A stretch of DNA of 64,000 nucleotides, from assembly GCF_001540865.1 (NCBI RefSeq), contig NC_033623.1:10495952-10559951 (forward strand). The letters are read 5' to 3'. Shown one piece after another: positions 10,501-21,160 of this stretch; position 1 is the first letter of the stretch, and every line of letters starts with the position of its first letter. The notes beneath the pieces are model-generated. The model had not been told where the DNA came from, made no database searches, and saw only the letters and a program-made list of their open reading frames with translations. The stretch is from Ananas comosus (lineage: Eukaryota; Streptophyta; Magnoliopsida; Poales; Bromeliaceae). The position numbers were made by a program, and so were the translations under genes.

Positions 10501-12706
10501 TTCTGATCTATAGCTTCCAGATTGGGCTGAGTAGAGTATCTCTTCTTAGAGGATTGTGTTTGACAACTCCCGAGGAGTCTATGTTTTCTGCCAACAAAAC
10601 ACTTTTATCACCATATGTGGAATCTAGACTTGTTTAACCTCTATAGTGCTTCTATAAAGGGTTGAGAACCTATAGATGCCATCATTTTCTAAAGGCTTTT
10701 TTAATATGGTGAAATCGTATGGAGGCTCAACTATTTTACCATTTTGTTATAGATCCCATACTTCACTCTTTTTTATCAACACTTCTCACTTTAGATTGTT
10801 TTGATTTAAGCTATCTAAAATCAGTTAATTTCGGGAGTTTGTTGAATTTAACAGTGATTAAATTCCATAGCTTTAATTGCTATTCCGCAAACAGAAATAC
10901 AGATTTCGCTTACAGTAAACAGCTGGCAGCTAATATAGCCATTTAACTTATACAAAATTTCCAATGTAACTGATTGGAATAGCTCAAATCAAAGAAACCA
11001 AAAGTTGAGGGAGTTTTAAGGAGAAACAGTAGAGTTTTGTTTCATTTCTTTACTGTGGATGGTTGTTTCACTTTCCACCTTAGATGAATCTGAAGAATAT
11101 GAACAGCTACATAATATCCACCTTACTTAATAATTCATAAAGAACAGCATTGATATCTTAAGCACCCGTTTGGTTCGGAGTTAAGGGGTGGAATAACCCC
11201 TTAATCCCGAAGTTATTCCCAAACACCCAATTTGGGGGGCCCCACCCCACTAACTCCAACCAAACAAAACACTATTTTATCCACTATCCTTCTTATCCCA
11301 CCTACTCCAACCAAACACAATTTTACCTATATCTGGACTAAACTCAATTCTCAACCAAACACAAAATTATTCTAACCCCACCTTTAACCCTGAACTTAAC
11401 TCTATCCCTGAAATAACAAGTTTTTGCTTAACCCCGAACCAAACGGTGGCTAAGGGTATGTTTGGTTCAGCCACATATTCTACTGAGATAATGTTGTTAT
11501 CCCTTGGTTATCCCAGTATCACATGGTAAGTGAGAAAGAACTAAAATTTGCATTTGGTTTTAGATGATACGATTGAATGCAATGATGTCACGAATAACTA
11601 TAATTACACTGTAATGATCATTAAATGATTTGTAATCGGCATATTATAATTTAAAATTTTGATTGCTATAGTCATTTGCTGTTAGGCGAGAATAAATTCT
11701 ACTGACCAGAACAATTCTAAGCCTATATTAATAACTTTCCATGGAGAAGTTAGAAGTGTTTTATCTTCAATATATAATTAACATAAATATACTTCCCTTA
11801 CTGGTATGAGTTCATAAAGCTATATAATACTTTGCATTGGGCATGCAAAGCATTGTTGACTTCATGTCCATATGAAATAGCAGTGAACCTTGTATATTTA
11901 TCACCCATGAGTATAGATAGCAATTCTAGCCAACTGCTTCATTCGCTCCATGTACTATTCTAGAGAGTGATGTACATGGATGTGTTTAATCTTCAAGAGC
12001 ATGAAGAAAAGATGTACACTTAATTATGCTTAACTTTGTGTGTGCTGCTCTACTTCTCTGAGGTTGTGAGTTTTCTCATGATGATGAGAATAATTGGTCC
12101 AGGGATTACTCTTCCTGCTTTTTGTATACTGTGTTCAGCATTTGTGAATTACTGTATCTGTCTAAACTGCAGTACCTTCTTTCCTCTTCAATGGACAAAA
12201 CTGTTAGATTGTGGGACATGTCCAGCAATTCCTGTTTGAAAATGTTCTCCCACAGTGACTATGGTATGGTTGCAATCTCTTTCACTGATCTTGTTTCTTC
12301 ATTATACTCTTTTTCATTTTCTCAAATTGTTAATTTAGACTTGTGCAAGCTAGTATCTCTATGATGTTTTCTGATTTCTCCCCCATGCAGTGACTTGTAT
12401 CCAGTTCAATCCTATTGATGACAGATACTTCATTAGTGGGTCCCTAGATGCAAAAGTGCGTATCTGGAGTATTCCGGATCGTCAAATCGTCGACTGGAAT
12501 GATCTGCATGAAATGGTCACTGCTGCTTGTTATAGCCCCGACGGACAGGTTGCTATAGTTTATCTCAAAATACTATTTGTGTGCCGTTCAGTCTTTTATA
12601 TTTCTGTCTTAATACTTCCTATTGTCTTCTGAAGAGTGCTCTGGTTGGCTCACACAAGGGGAGTTGCCGCTTGTATGATACATCTGGTTTGAACCATTAA
12701 AAATCC

Positions 12707-12749
<43 letters not shown>

Positions 12750-15335
12750 GCTTGTGTGCATCTGTGCGTACACAGATTTGTTTACATGATATGTGGGTTT
12801 ACATGGCTGTGCATTTGTGTCGGTAGGGGTAGTACTTTTGCCCACTTGCACGTATGTTGCTCTGTTCATATATAGATGGATGGGCAGTTGGTTGGGTGCA
12901 CATAACGCTCACATAGCCTCATCTTCTTTAAGCTGTTTGTTGTTTTTTATCTGACCTGTTATGCCTTTGCTTATATGTGACTCAGATAATAAGCTTCTTC
13001 AGAAAAGTCAAATTGACTTGCAGAACAAGAAAAAGAAGTCCAATCACAAAAAGATTACTGGTTTCCAGGTATTTGATTTGCAAAATCACTGAATCATTGT
13101 TCTTTGTGTCTCAAATCCTTGGCATTTAAACAATGCTACGAAAGTCTATTTTACCTTGAGAATCTGTATGTTCAGATTATTCTGACTAGATCTTGAACAG
13201 TTTGCTCCTGGGAGTTCCTCAAAGGTGCTTATCACATCTGCTGATTCACGAATCCGGGTTATTGACGGTGTTGATTTGGTTCACAAATTTAAAGGTAAAA
13301 AAAAATAAAAAATCTTTCTTACTATAATAAAGATTTTTTACTATAATAAATTTTAGCAGATATCAGTCTATTGCTATACCTGTTGTTCATTGTTCGTGCA
13401 AGACACTCCATTTGATTTCCTAGAAGTTTGGTAGCCATTCATTTTGCAGGCTAGTAAGCTCTATGCAAGCAAGAATAAGTTATCCCAGAAAAAGAACCTA
13501 GCAACAGTAGCAAGAGCTGGCTTTTTAGGTGTTATAACTCTGAAGTTTAGATCTCGGTGAATGATGTTTATCGTGGAAGCCCTGAAATTATTCTTTGTAT
13601 CAAGTGAATGAATGCAAGTCCCGTGATCTACACATTGATTTCTCAATTGGGGAATTGATTATTAACGGAGTGTTTGGGATACTATGCCTACAAAATTTTG
13701 TAAATATAAAAATAGGCATTCAAAATTTTTATTTGTAAAAATAGGCCGATAAAAGTGGTGAATCATTTACCACTTTCTAAAAGCGGTGAATGATCATTCA
13801 CCGCTTTTATCCTAATTTATATATTTCCTACATCCAAACATCAAAAGATGTATAATATTAAATACTAAAAATAGTTTTAATCCTTTGCAAAAAGCGGTGA
13901 ATGATTTATCGCGTTTAAAAAGCGGTAATTCATTCACCGTATAGACCTAGTTTTATAAATAAATTTTTTAGAGGGTTATTTTTATAATTATAGTATTTTC
14001 TAAGGCTATTAATAAAAAAAATTCATCATTAACTTTCTGTATTGAATCCCATATTCCTTCTCGATATCTTTCTCTGAGCTATGAGTATCTCAAACCATTA
14101 TGAGGACTTTTTTCTTTTCCAATTTCATTTCATCTCGCATTTTAGGGACCTTAGACATTAATATTTCTTTGTCCCTCTCTTCTTCCACGATCTCTTTTGC
14201 ATTAGTTATTCTCTTGTTATCCAAATTCTAGAAAACATCTGTAATCTGAATTTTCCCCTTCTCCATTTTAACTCCTGAATTGTACCGCTTTCATTGTCTA
14301 AAGCATGAGGCTTTAATGTTTGAAGAGTTCCGCGTGGGCTTTATCATGCTTTGACCTATCAAAAAAGGAAAGTTGGAAGCTGGTGAGATTTGCATAACAG
14401 TTGTGCAGAAATATAGATCAACGAGAAACAGCATAAACAGCATACATTTTGTGATGTCACAATTGTATTATCTGACTAAGATATGAGATACATCTCATTA
14501 ATCTGGCTAGGTTTTGCAAAATCTTCGTTCCCTGACGTTTTTATCCTTCTACATATCCAAAAGTGGGAACTGCCTGTTCTTTTGTTATTGACTTAATGGT
14601 GCATATCTAGCAGACCAATGTTGATGTAAACTCTTGTATTTAGACCTTTTTGGTTCGGGTAATCCTTTTCTATAATATATTTTATTCCCAAATATGCTTG
14701 ATGCTATAATTTCCTCCCTGTACTTTGCTGTCTCTCTATTATTATGAAACGCATTATCTTCTAAGTCGCTTTTTTCACTCTTTCGCATAAACTCTCTGCA
14801 CCGTCTTCACCTGAAACTGACTCATCAACTGTCTGTTTTAGGGTTCCGAAATACCAACAGCCAAATCTCTGCCTGCGTAACGGCAAAAGGTAACTATGTG
14901 ATCTGCGCCAGCGAGGACTCTCACGTGTATGTGTGGAGAGATAATGGCGACTCCGATTCTCGACCAAGCAGAAGCAAAAACGGTGTTGTCACTGTTACAC
15001 AGTCCTACGAGTACTTCCACTGCCACGGTGTTACGGTAGCCATCCCTTGGCCCACCACCGCCAAAGGGGCACTACCGGAAACTCATCCGAGTAAGCAAAA
15101 TGGCGTAGACGGAGAACCAAAGCATGCACAAAGGAGCATATCAAGCGATAGGGTTTGCGCGACTTGGCCTGAAGAGCTCGTGACTGCCAACAAGAAGAGC
15201 CATAATGGTAATACCGATCTAAACGGGGGTTCACCGGTTAATAGCCGACCAGCGTGGGGATTGGTGATCATCACTGCAGGCCGCGGGGGCGAGATCAGAA
15301 CTTTCCAGAATTTTGGGGTCCCCGTCCGAGCATGA
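7508..15335 (+). CDS. WD40-repeat protein, WDR44-like, with apparent frameshift in exon 1
   Basis: Coding exons: 7508-9116, 12173-12263, 12391-12548, 12635-12686, 12986-13068, 13201-13294, 14842-15335. Introns are GT-AG and phases agree, giving about 859 aa if one base is discounted in exon 1. The ATG at 7508 opens an acidic start ([20 protein letters not shown]) typical of this plant family. The conserved [15 protein letters not shown] block lies one frame over, so the frame slips near the C5 run at 7664-7668; see findings. A conserved middle block starts about residue 227 (CLIKNLDNG), then a Gly-rich linker and a basic patch. Roughly seven WD repeats fill residues 405-855, including [22 protein letters not shown] and DAKVRIWSI. 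Human WDR44 binds Rab11. The plant proteins are poorly characterised, so a trafficking role is inference. The next gene is convergent. Confidence 0.88.
9117..12172. other. Large intron 1 of the WD40 gene
   Basis: A 3.06-kb intron starting GTAATT and ending CTGCAG. It contains a Tourist-like MITE at 11162-11450. A T-run at about 9581-9591 is followed by non-unique sequence to about 10000. That could be the poly(A) end of an antisense retrotransposon fragment, but I cannot show a coding domain. No separate gene is seen. Confidence 0.7.
11162..11450. mobile_element. Tourist-like (PIF/Harbinger-type) MITE in intron 1
   Basis: Ends are GCACCCGTTTGGTTCGG and its inverted partner, CCGAACCAAACGGTGGC. 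Both are flanked by the trinucleotide TAA (11159-11161 and 11451-11453), matching the TWA target duplication of PIF/Harbinger elements. It is 289 bp long with no coding capacity. A further GTTTGGTTC-type end follows at about 11459. Confidence 0.7.
12713..12744. repeat. (CT)n microsatellite in intron 4 of the WD40 gene
   Basis: A perfect CT run shortly after the donor of the exon ending at 12686. Confidence 0.95.
13665..14015. mobile_element. Foldback element in intron 6 of the WD40 gene, related to the decayed MULE downstream
   Basis: Contains several inverted copies of a GCGGTGAATGATTCACCGC-like motif, including a perfect 30-base palindrome at 13779-13808. The same motif recurs at 18890-19140 beside the decayed Mutator-like gene. 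Both copies are followed by a similar AT-rich tail. This suggests a non-autonomous derivative of that element. Borders are approximate. Confidence 0.5.
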
Positions 15336-16274
15336 AAGGGCATGAGGAGGACACATCGGATCGAACAGTATTTCCGCGGTTCTAACATTTGGGATAATTG
15401 CAATTATCCTGTGTATAGATAAGAGTGAAGAGGAACCGCATTTAGCCTGGCAGCGAAGCTAATATTCTTCTTCGACTCGGCTATAAACTGTTATTTAGTT
15501 GAATTTTTGTACATGAAAGTGGAACCTTGGAAAAAGAAAAAAAGAAAAAGAGAAAAAAGAAAAAGAGAGAGAGAGAGCTACACATTGGTTTGGATGGATT
15601 TGGACAAATTCTTTTGGATCGCTTGCTAGGGCAGGTGTGTAGTATTAGATTACCCCATTGTCAGTTTTTTTTTCTTCTTTTGTTTTTCTTTTTCACTATA
15701 TATTGTTGTAAGAAGCAAAAGAAATTCAATATTACAAAAAGGTTTACGGTTAGGGTGTGGAGCTGTTCACATTGGACTTATATAGCGGCTTCATGAAGTG
15801 GACTTCCGGATGCCGAAACGAAAAGATGTATACCAACCTGTTAAATACCGTTAGAGAGGAAGAGCTTACTTTGTTTGCTCGTTTTGCAAGTTTCTGAACC
15901 TATCCCCCTTACTTCACTCTCTCTTACTATCTCTGTATCTCTTTCTATCTCCCTTATTGTCTCTCTACCTACCTCTAAGGCCGACGACGACGACGACGCT
16001 GAATCACAACTGACTCTCTATCTCTCTCACTATGTTTCTCTCTCTCACTCTCTCCCCCTCTCTCTCTCTCTCTAGCCCTTGGTCGTCATCGTCGTTGTTG
16101 TCGCACCCTCCGCTTTCTAGGCAGTCGCCATTGCCATCACCGATACACGAGCGTAGATGATCTCTCTCATTCCCTCTATTGCAACTTCTATATATGGCAT
16201 TGTTGTGGTTAAAATACTTAATATCTCATAAGTTGTTCTATTACATAAATTGTATAGAAATGATTGGTTGAAGA
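15336..16274. other. 3' flank of the WD40 gene
   Basis: The 3' untranslated region probably occupies the first few hundred bases, but no canonical AATAAA was identified. Purine-rich AAAGAAA/GAGA tracts lie at 15528-15575 and (CT)-rich simple sequence at about 15915-16075. No gene seen. Confidence 0.55.
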
Positions 16275-16658
16275 TAGGGATGTCAATGGGTACATATACA
16301 TGTAATTTTATCTAAATCTAATCCCGAACGAAGCGGACTATCTGAACTAGATTTAATGTAATAATATTTTGAAATATTGTAAAGATGATGGATTGTTTTG
16401 ATTCGATGTTTCGGGTTCGGATTTCGGATTGATAGTTGGGTTCGAATTTGCCTATTGATTTTTAGAATCTATCGAATTCGGGTTCGGATAGTAGGGGTCG
16501 GGTTTGGGTTGTGACAATTCGTCCCGAATCCGACCTGTTTGTATATTAATTTTTAAAATCTATCAAATTCAAGTTCAGTTTCGAGCTTTGGGCTTGATAG
16601 CAGAGGTCGGGTTTTGGTTGTGAAAATTTACCCCAAATCCATCCTGTTGACAACTCTA
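16275..16658. mobile_element. hAT-type non-autonomous element, TAGGGATGTCAA family copy 1
   Basis: Begins TAGGGATGTCAATGGGT and ends with the inverted TTGACAACTCTA. A perfect 8-bp target duplication, GTTGAAGA, lies at 16267-16274 and 16659-16666. Eight-base duplications are typical of hAT elements. The interior is rich in GGGTTCGG and its complement. A second copy is at 19285-19753. Confidence 0.75.
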
Positions 16659-16822
16659 GTTGAAGATCTCTATAAAGCACAACTCATCTTTTATAGAGGT
16701 GCACGTAGATTCTAAATTTAGTAGAGAAAGGCTTCGAAAAAAGGCCATTCGACAGTGATCGTATTGATTTTGTCTTTATTTATATTTATTATGTGAATAT
16801 TATATTTTCTTTTTGAAATTAG

Positions 16823-18640
16823 GATGGCATGTAATAGTGTGGCTATTAGTGTTCACTGGGATGGACAACTTGTTTTGCAAGTTAATAATGCACAGTATAT
16901 TGGCTGTCGTAAGAAACCCAATGGACATTATATTTAGTGACTTCGAAAGAAAAATGTATAGATTGACTGATATAAGAAGAGATGAATATCGTCTAAGTAT
17001 CAAAATTCGATATCCGACCAGAGAAAATCAATATGATCTTCACGAAGTTACGGACAATGACTCATTGTATGGTATAAAAATGTTGTCTCGAAACTATGGT
17101 TGTTTGGTAATCTACATTGAAAAGCTGATAGTTGTATCATAGAGTGATTATTCAAAAAAATGTTAAACGATGACTTAGATGTGAATATATTGTTCCCTGT
17201 GGCCTAAAGAGAACCCTTTCATGTTGACATCGGAGGTGGAGCAAATATGCCTAGCTTAGTATTACAAAATATGACTTTATAAAGTTATTTAGTTATAACA
17301 AATATTTAGATTGCTTCATTATTCATTTGCGAAGTTTCGAATGCATTGTTGGTCCTCCGCCCCTCCTATGTACTACTCATGTCACGACATCTAGTTCTCA
17401 CGCCCCACTAGAGGGTCAATAAGAAAATACATACGAAGAAAGGTAAGAATACACTACAATAATTTTGATCGTAAATTTTTTTATTTCCTTAGATAGTGAT
17501 TACTTTAAAAAAAAAATGCAGATTTTTTATCTCTCACGATGTGTATGACTTTGGATCCTATCTATTGGGAACCAAGTATGATGGGATATAAAATCAAGCA
17601 GAGGTGCAACAGGAAGTAGCTGAAGAACAAAACAATATTGACTATGAGAGTATTGGACATGAACTCTCGAATTTGACCATAAATAATGATATTGTGGCTG
17701 AAGCCTGAAGGTCACCACTGTGATGCGGATCATGACGGCAGACTGGAGATCCTTACAGATATCATATACACTGAAGTCGATGATCCAATCGCCAGAATAT
17801 GTAGATGTTCTAGATGAAGGTGCAAAGTTCACAGACCATTTAGAGCAGTTTGTAGAGGATGACAATTGGATGGATCAGTAAACATGTATTTTTATACATG
17901 TCGATCCTATGCGGCATGCTATTAGAAGTATTAGACATTTGATGGATGATCCTCCGGAGCCGTCTAGAATGATAAAGGCTCTAGTACGTATGAGGTGGGA
18001 TCTCGAGAATGTGTTAAAGTGACCTCCGACAATACAATGATAGGGCATCCAAATATTGCTTGTCCATTTTTTTGATGATCACAATGATATTCTCTCTACC
18101 TCTACACCTTGCATACGATTTTCCATCCACGTCCGATCCAATTCATCCATTTGATGTCCCCTCGACATCGGAAGTCCATTTTGATGTCCCGCCGGCATTG
18201 TTCCCTCAGGCGTCGACACCTATCCCTCTATTTGATATTTCATCTACATCAAAGGTATATTAGTTTGATATTCCATTCGCGCCTATCCCTCCATCCGACA
18301 TTCCATCCACATCGGAGGTTCGTCGGGTTGATATTATATATCAACGTAGGTAACTACAGCAGGATCATATTACTATCGAGCCTATAGTTGAGACACAGGA
18401 GAGGTTATTACCATCAGCCATTCACACATAAGGGACGGAGCCGATTGTCAAGAGCACTGCCATCGAGCATATTAATCAGATGCACGGCATTGAGCCCGTA
18501 CACCCTAAGATAGAGGATGATGTGCATATTCGAGGACGGAGTCAACAACGCGGACAAGGACGTGGACGTGGACGTGGTAGGGGACGATGGCGGGGACGAG
18601 GGCGAGGGCAAGGGCATGGAGAGGACTTGATTTTGTTAGA
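16823..18640 (+). pseudogene. Decayed Mutator-like (MULE) coding region: N-terminal PB1-like piece and RGR-rich tail
   Basis: An ATG at 16823 reads MACNSVAISVHWDGQLVLQ, the usual opening of plant MULE-associated proteins, then hits TAG at about 16937. A neighbouring frame continues with YRLSIKIRYPT, YDLHEV and GCLVIYIEKL, the rest of the same PB1-like domain, up to 17142. Scattered short acidic reading segments follow. A degenerate Pro/Ser/Thr repeat (DVPSTSEVHFD-like) lies at 18110-18340 and an Arg-Gly repeat at 18540-18620. No DDE transposase core, zinc knuckle or intact frame is visible, so the element is dead. An aminotransferase-like (PMD) host of the same N-domain is the alternative. 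Confidence 0.55.
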
Positions 18641-18889
18641 ATTTTTTGAATTTTCATGTATTTTTTATCTTTTGTGCATGTAATTTTTACATTTTATATT
18701 AATTTATTATGTTAAAGTGTGGTTGGCGTTGGTATAGTTCACTCTATGTGCTTAAAGCGTGGTTGAGATTGATATGGTTCAATTTATGTACTTGTTATTG
18801 TGATTAAAATGCTTAGAAAAGTTGCTATTTTGTAAAAAGTGGAAATTTTGGAAAGTTTGTGCTATTGTGGGTAAAGAAACAATTAAAAG

Positions 18890-19145
18890 CAATAAACTAT
18901 TCACCACCTTTAAATGCGCTAAATTGTTAACCGCATTTAAATAAGTGAATGGTTCACCACATTTAAGTCTTTACTGAGACTAAAGTAAGAGCAAGTGGCT
19001 AACTACTTAAAGACAGTAAATTATTCACCACTTATATGAAGGTGGTGAATAGTTCACCGCCTTTGTAGGATTTCGTAATTTTTCGGTACGCGGTGAATCA
19101 GTCAGCGGTTTCATCTTAATGTGGCGAATAGTTCACCGTCTTTTA
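18890..19145. repeat. Clustered inverted GCGGTGAA/TTCACCGC motifs
   Basis: At least eight degenerate copies in both orientations, for example GGTGAATAGTTCACCGCC. It is the same motif family as in the intron element at 13665-14015. It probably belongs to the terminal region of the decayed MULE to its left. Confidence 0.55.
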
Positions 19146-19284
19146 TGTATTTCCGCCAGCTTGGCACCCACGTGGCTATTCGGTGCCTATTTTAACAAAT
19201 ATAAATTTAAGGAGTCTAATTTTATAATAAAATTTTTTGAGAAGGTTAGTGGGCTAAAAACACCATCCCAGTATATCTTCAGGC

Positions 19285-19753
19285 TAGAGATGTCAACGGG
19301 TAGGATTCGGGGTGGATTTTTAAAAATCCGAATCTGAACCCGACTCCAAACCCGAGACCTGAACCCGAACCCGAACCCGACGGATTTTAAAAATCCATAT
19401 CCAAACCCGAACCCGACAAAAAATCCGAAACCCGAAGCTAAAAATTTGAACCCAAAACAATTATTTCTTTTTTCAATATTTCAAAATATATTATATTAAA
19501 TCTAAATTTTTAAAATACAAATTCAAATAACATCAAATTTTAATATATATATATATATACATATAATACAAAATAAATTCGGGTTCGGGTCGGGTAGGGT
19601 ACTGTCAAAATCCATATCCGAATCCATATCCGCCGGGTTTCTATTTTTGATACCCATATCCGAATCCATATCCATTTAGCATCGGATATACCCGTTTCAT
19701 TCGGGTTCAAGCTCGGATAAAATTTCAGGTATCCATACCCACTGACATCCCTA
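19285..19753. mobile_element. hAT-type non-autonomous element, TAGGGATGTCAA family copy 2
   Basis: Begins TAGAGATGTCAACGGGTA and ends TACCCACTGACATCCCTA, its inverted partner. The flanks are CTTCAGGC (19277-19284) and CTTAAGGC (19754-19761), an 8-bp duplication with one mismatch. The interior holds many AACCCGAACCCGA-type units and their complement, making a GC-rich foldback. Confidence 0.7.
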
Positions 19754-19761
19754 CTTAAGGC

Positions 19762-21160
19762 TAGTGAATATCTTTCACTTGCCTTTTCTACCTACAGGAT
19801 TTCGAGCGGTGTGTTTTCACATGATTCAGCAATCAATATAAATATATATCTCGACTAGAGTCGTGTACTCTCGCAGCAGCAACCGACGATCGGGAAAAAA
19901 AAGTAATGTCCGGATTCAAGAAGCGAGCTACAGTCCATGACACCTTCAGCTTTTGCCCACTGAATTTCTATCAGGAAGATTACAACTTCAATTGTCTTAC
20001 CTTCGTATTGGTCCCTACCTGGGAACCGAATTAAAGACCCTCACAAACCCACCCCAGATGCCTCACCACTAAAACACCACAATAGTTCATCACCAGTAAT
20101 GTACGCCAAACTAAAGAGCACAAGCAAAACATTTGTCAAACAAAAAAGATCTGAAACTCTTCTAGTGTGCCTTCAAAAATATAAGCTCCAATTTAATGAG
20201 ATCTCAAAAGGATTTCCGACAATCACAACATTCACGGCCGACCAAATTTGATAGCCGCCGAAAAAGATCTAGTTGCCTGAATGCAATAATAATCACAGAA
20301 GCATCACTGCTCTACATGATGCGACAAAATGTAAGCCGTAAATGGGCACCGTTTCGGAGCCATCTTGAGTCTCCATTCTGCAACAATTCCCGCTGGAGAA
20401 GAATCGGAATGGCCATTTCCAGCCAACAGATAACCCTTACACAGCCAACGCAAAAAAACTCATGTTAAAAAAAGAAAGAAAGAAAAGGAAAAAACCGCAT
20501 ACGGGCCGGCACAAAGCTTCAAACCAAACATCAAAGAAGCTTCAGAAGAAGCTCCTCTCGGCACGACCTTTGATGGAAAAACTGGAGAAGAATCTCAAAT
20601 GAATAGCAGGAGAACTTACAATCTTAATCTCATTATTATTGTATGACGAGCTTCCACAAAATCTTACAGCTAAAAGCCAGAAAAACCTACATATAGATTG
20701 AAATTTTCCACGCAACTGCCACGTGGCAAAATTGGCAGCGTGCGATTAACAGACGTTTTAGCTGAAGCTTATCTACAAGCGACGGTTTTCCGATCGCAAG
20801 CTCTGAAATTCCCAGCTGCAATCCGTGGCCCAATTCTCATTAAAGGAAAGAGACTACTCGTGGAGAGTAAACAGTACACCCTACTCTTCCACAGGTTCAG
20901 AATGGAATCGAAGTTGGATTTTGAAACTCATGGTCAGCATTGAAGAATATGTACAAACTGCCATGAACGGTTGGTACTGATGAATCGATATTTGGTCAAC
21001 TTTGTTGCCGATATCTTTGAAATGATTTTGACTCGCTAGGTTGAAAATGAGGCCCCTCCACAAGCTGCTATAATAACTCACTCCCTCTGGTTGATAGGCC
21101 TCATCTTGACAATTGAATTAACGGAAAATATTTCACCAGAAGAAAAATACTGGCACTTTG
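19762..21160. other. 3' flank of the CPL1-like gene
   Basis: Lies downstream of the minus-strand stop codon at 21161-21163. The moderately complex, less AT-rich part (about 20000-21160) may include a long 3' untranslated region. I could not place a polyadenylation signal. Short frames on either strand here match nothing I recognise. Confidence 0.5.

Noticed and set aside
20698..20943. 81-residue plus-strand frame near the CPL1 3' end
   Set aside because: No family match or splice context. It lies in the probable 3' untranslated region of the minus-strand gene.
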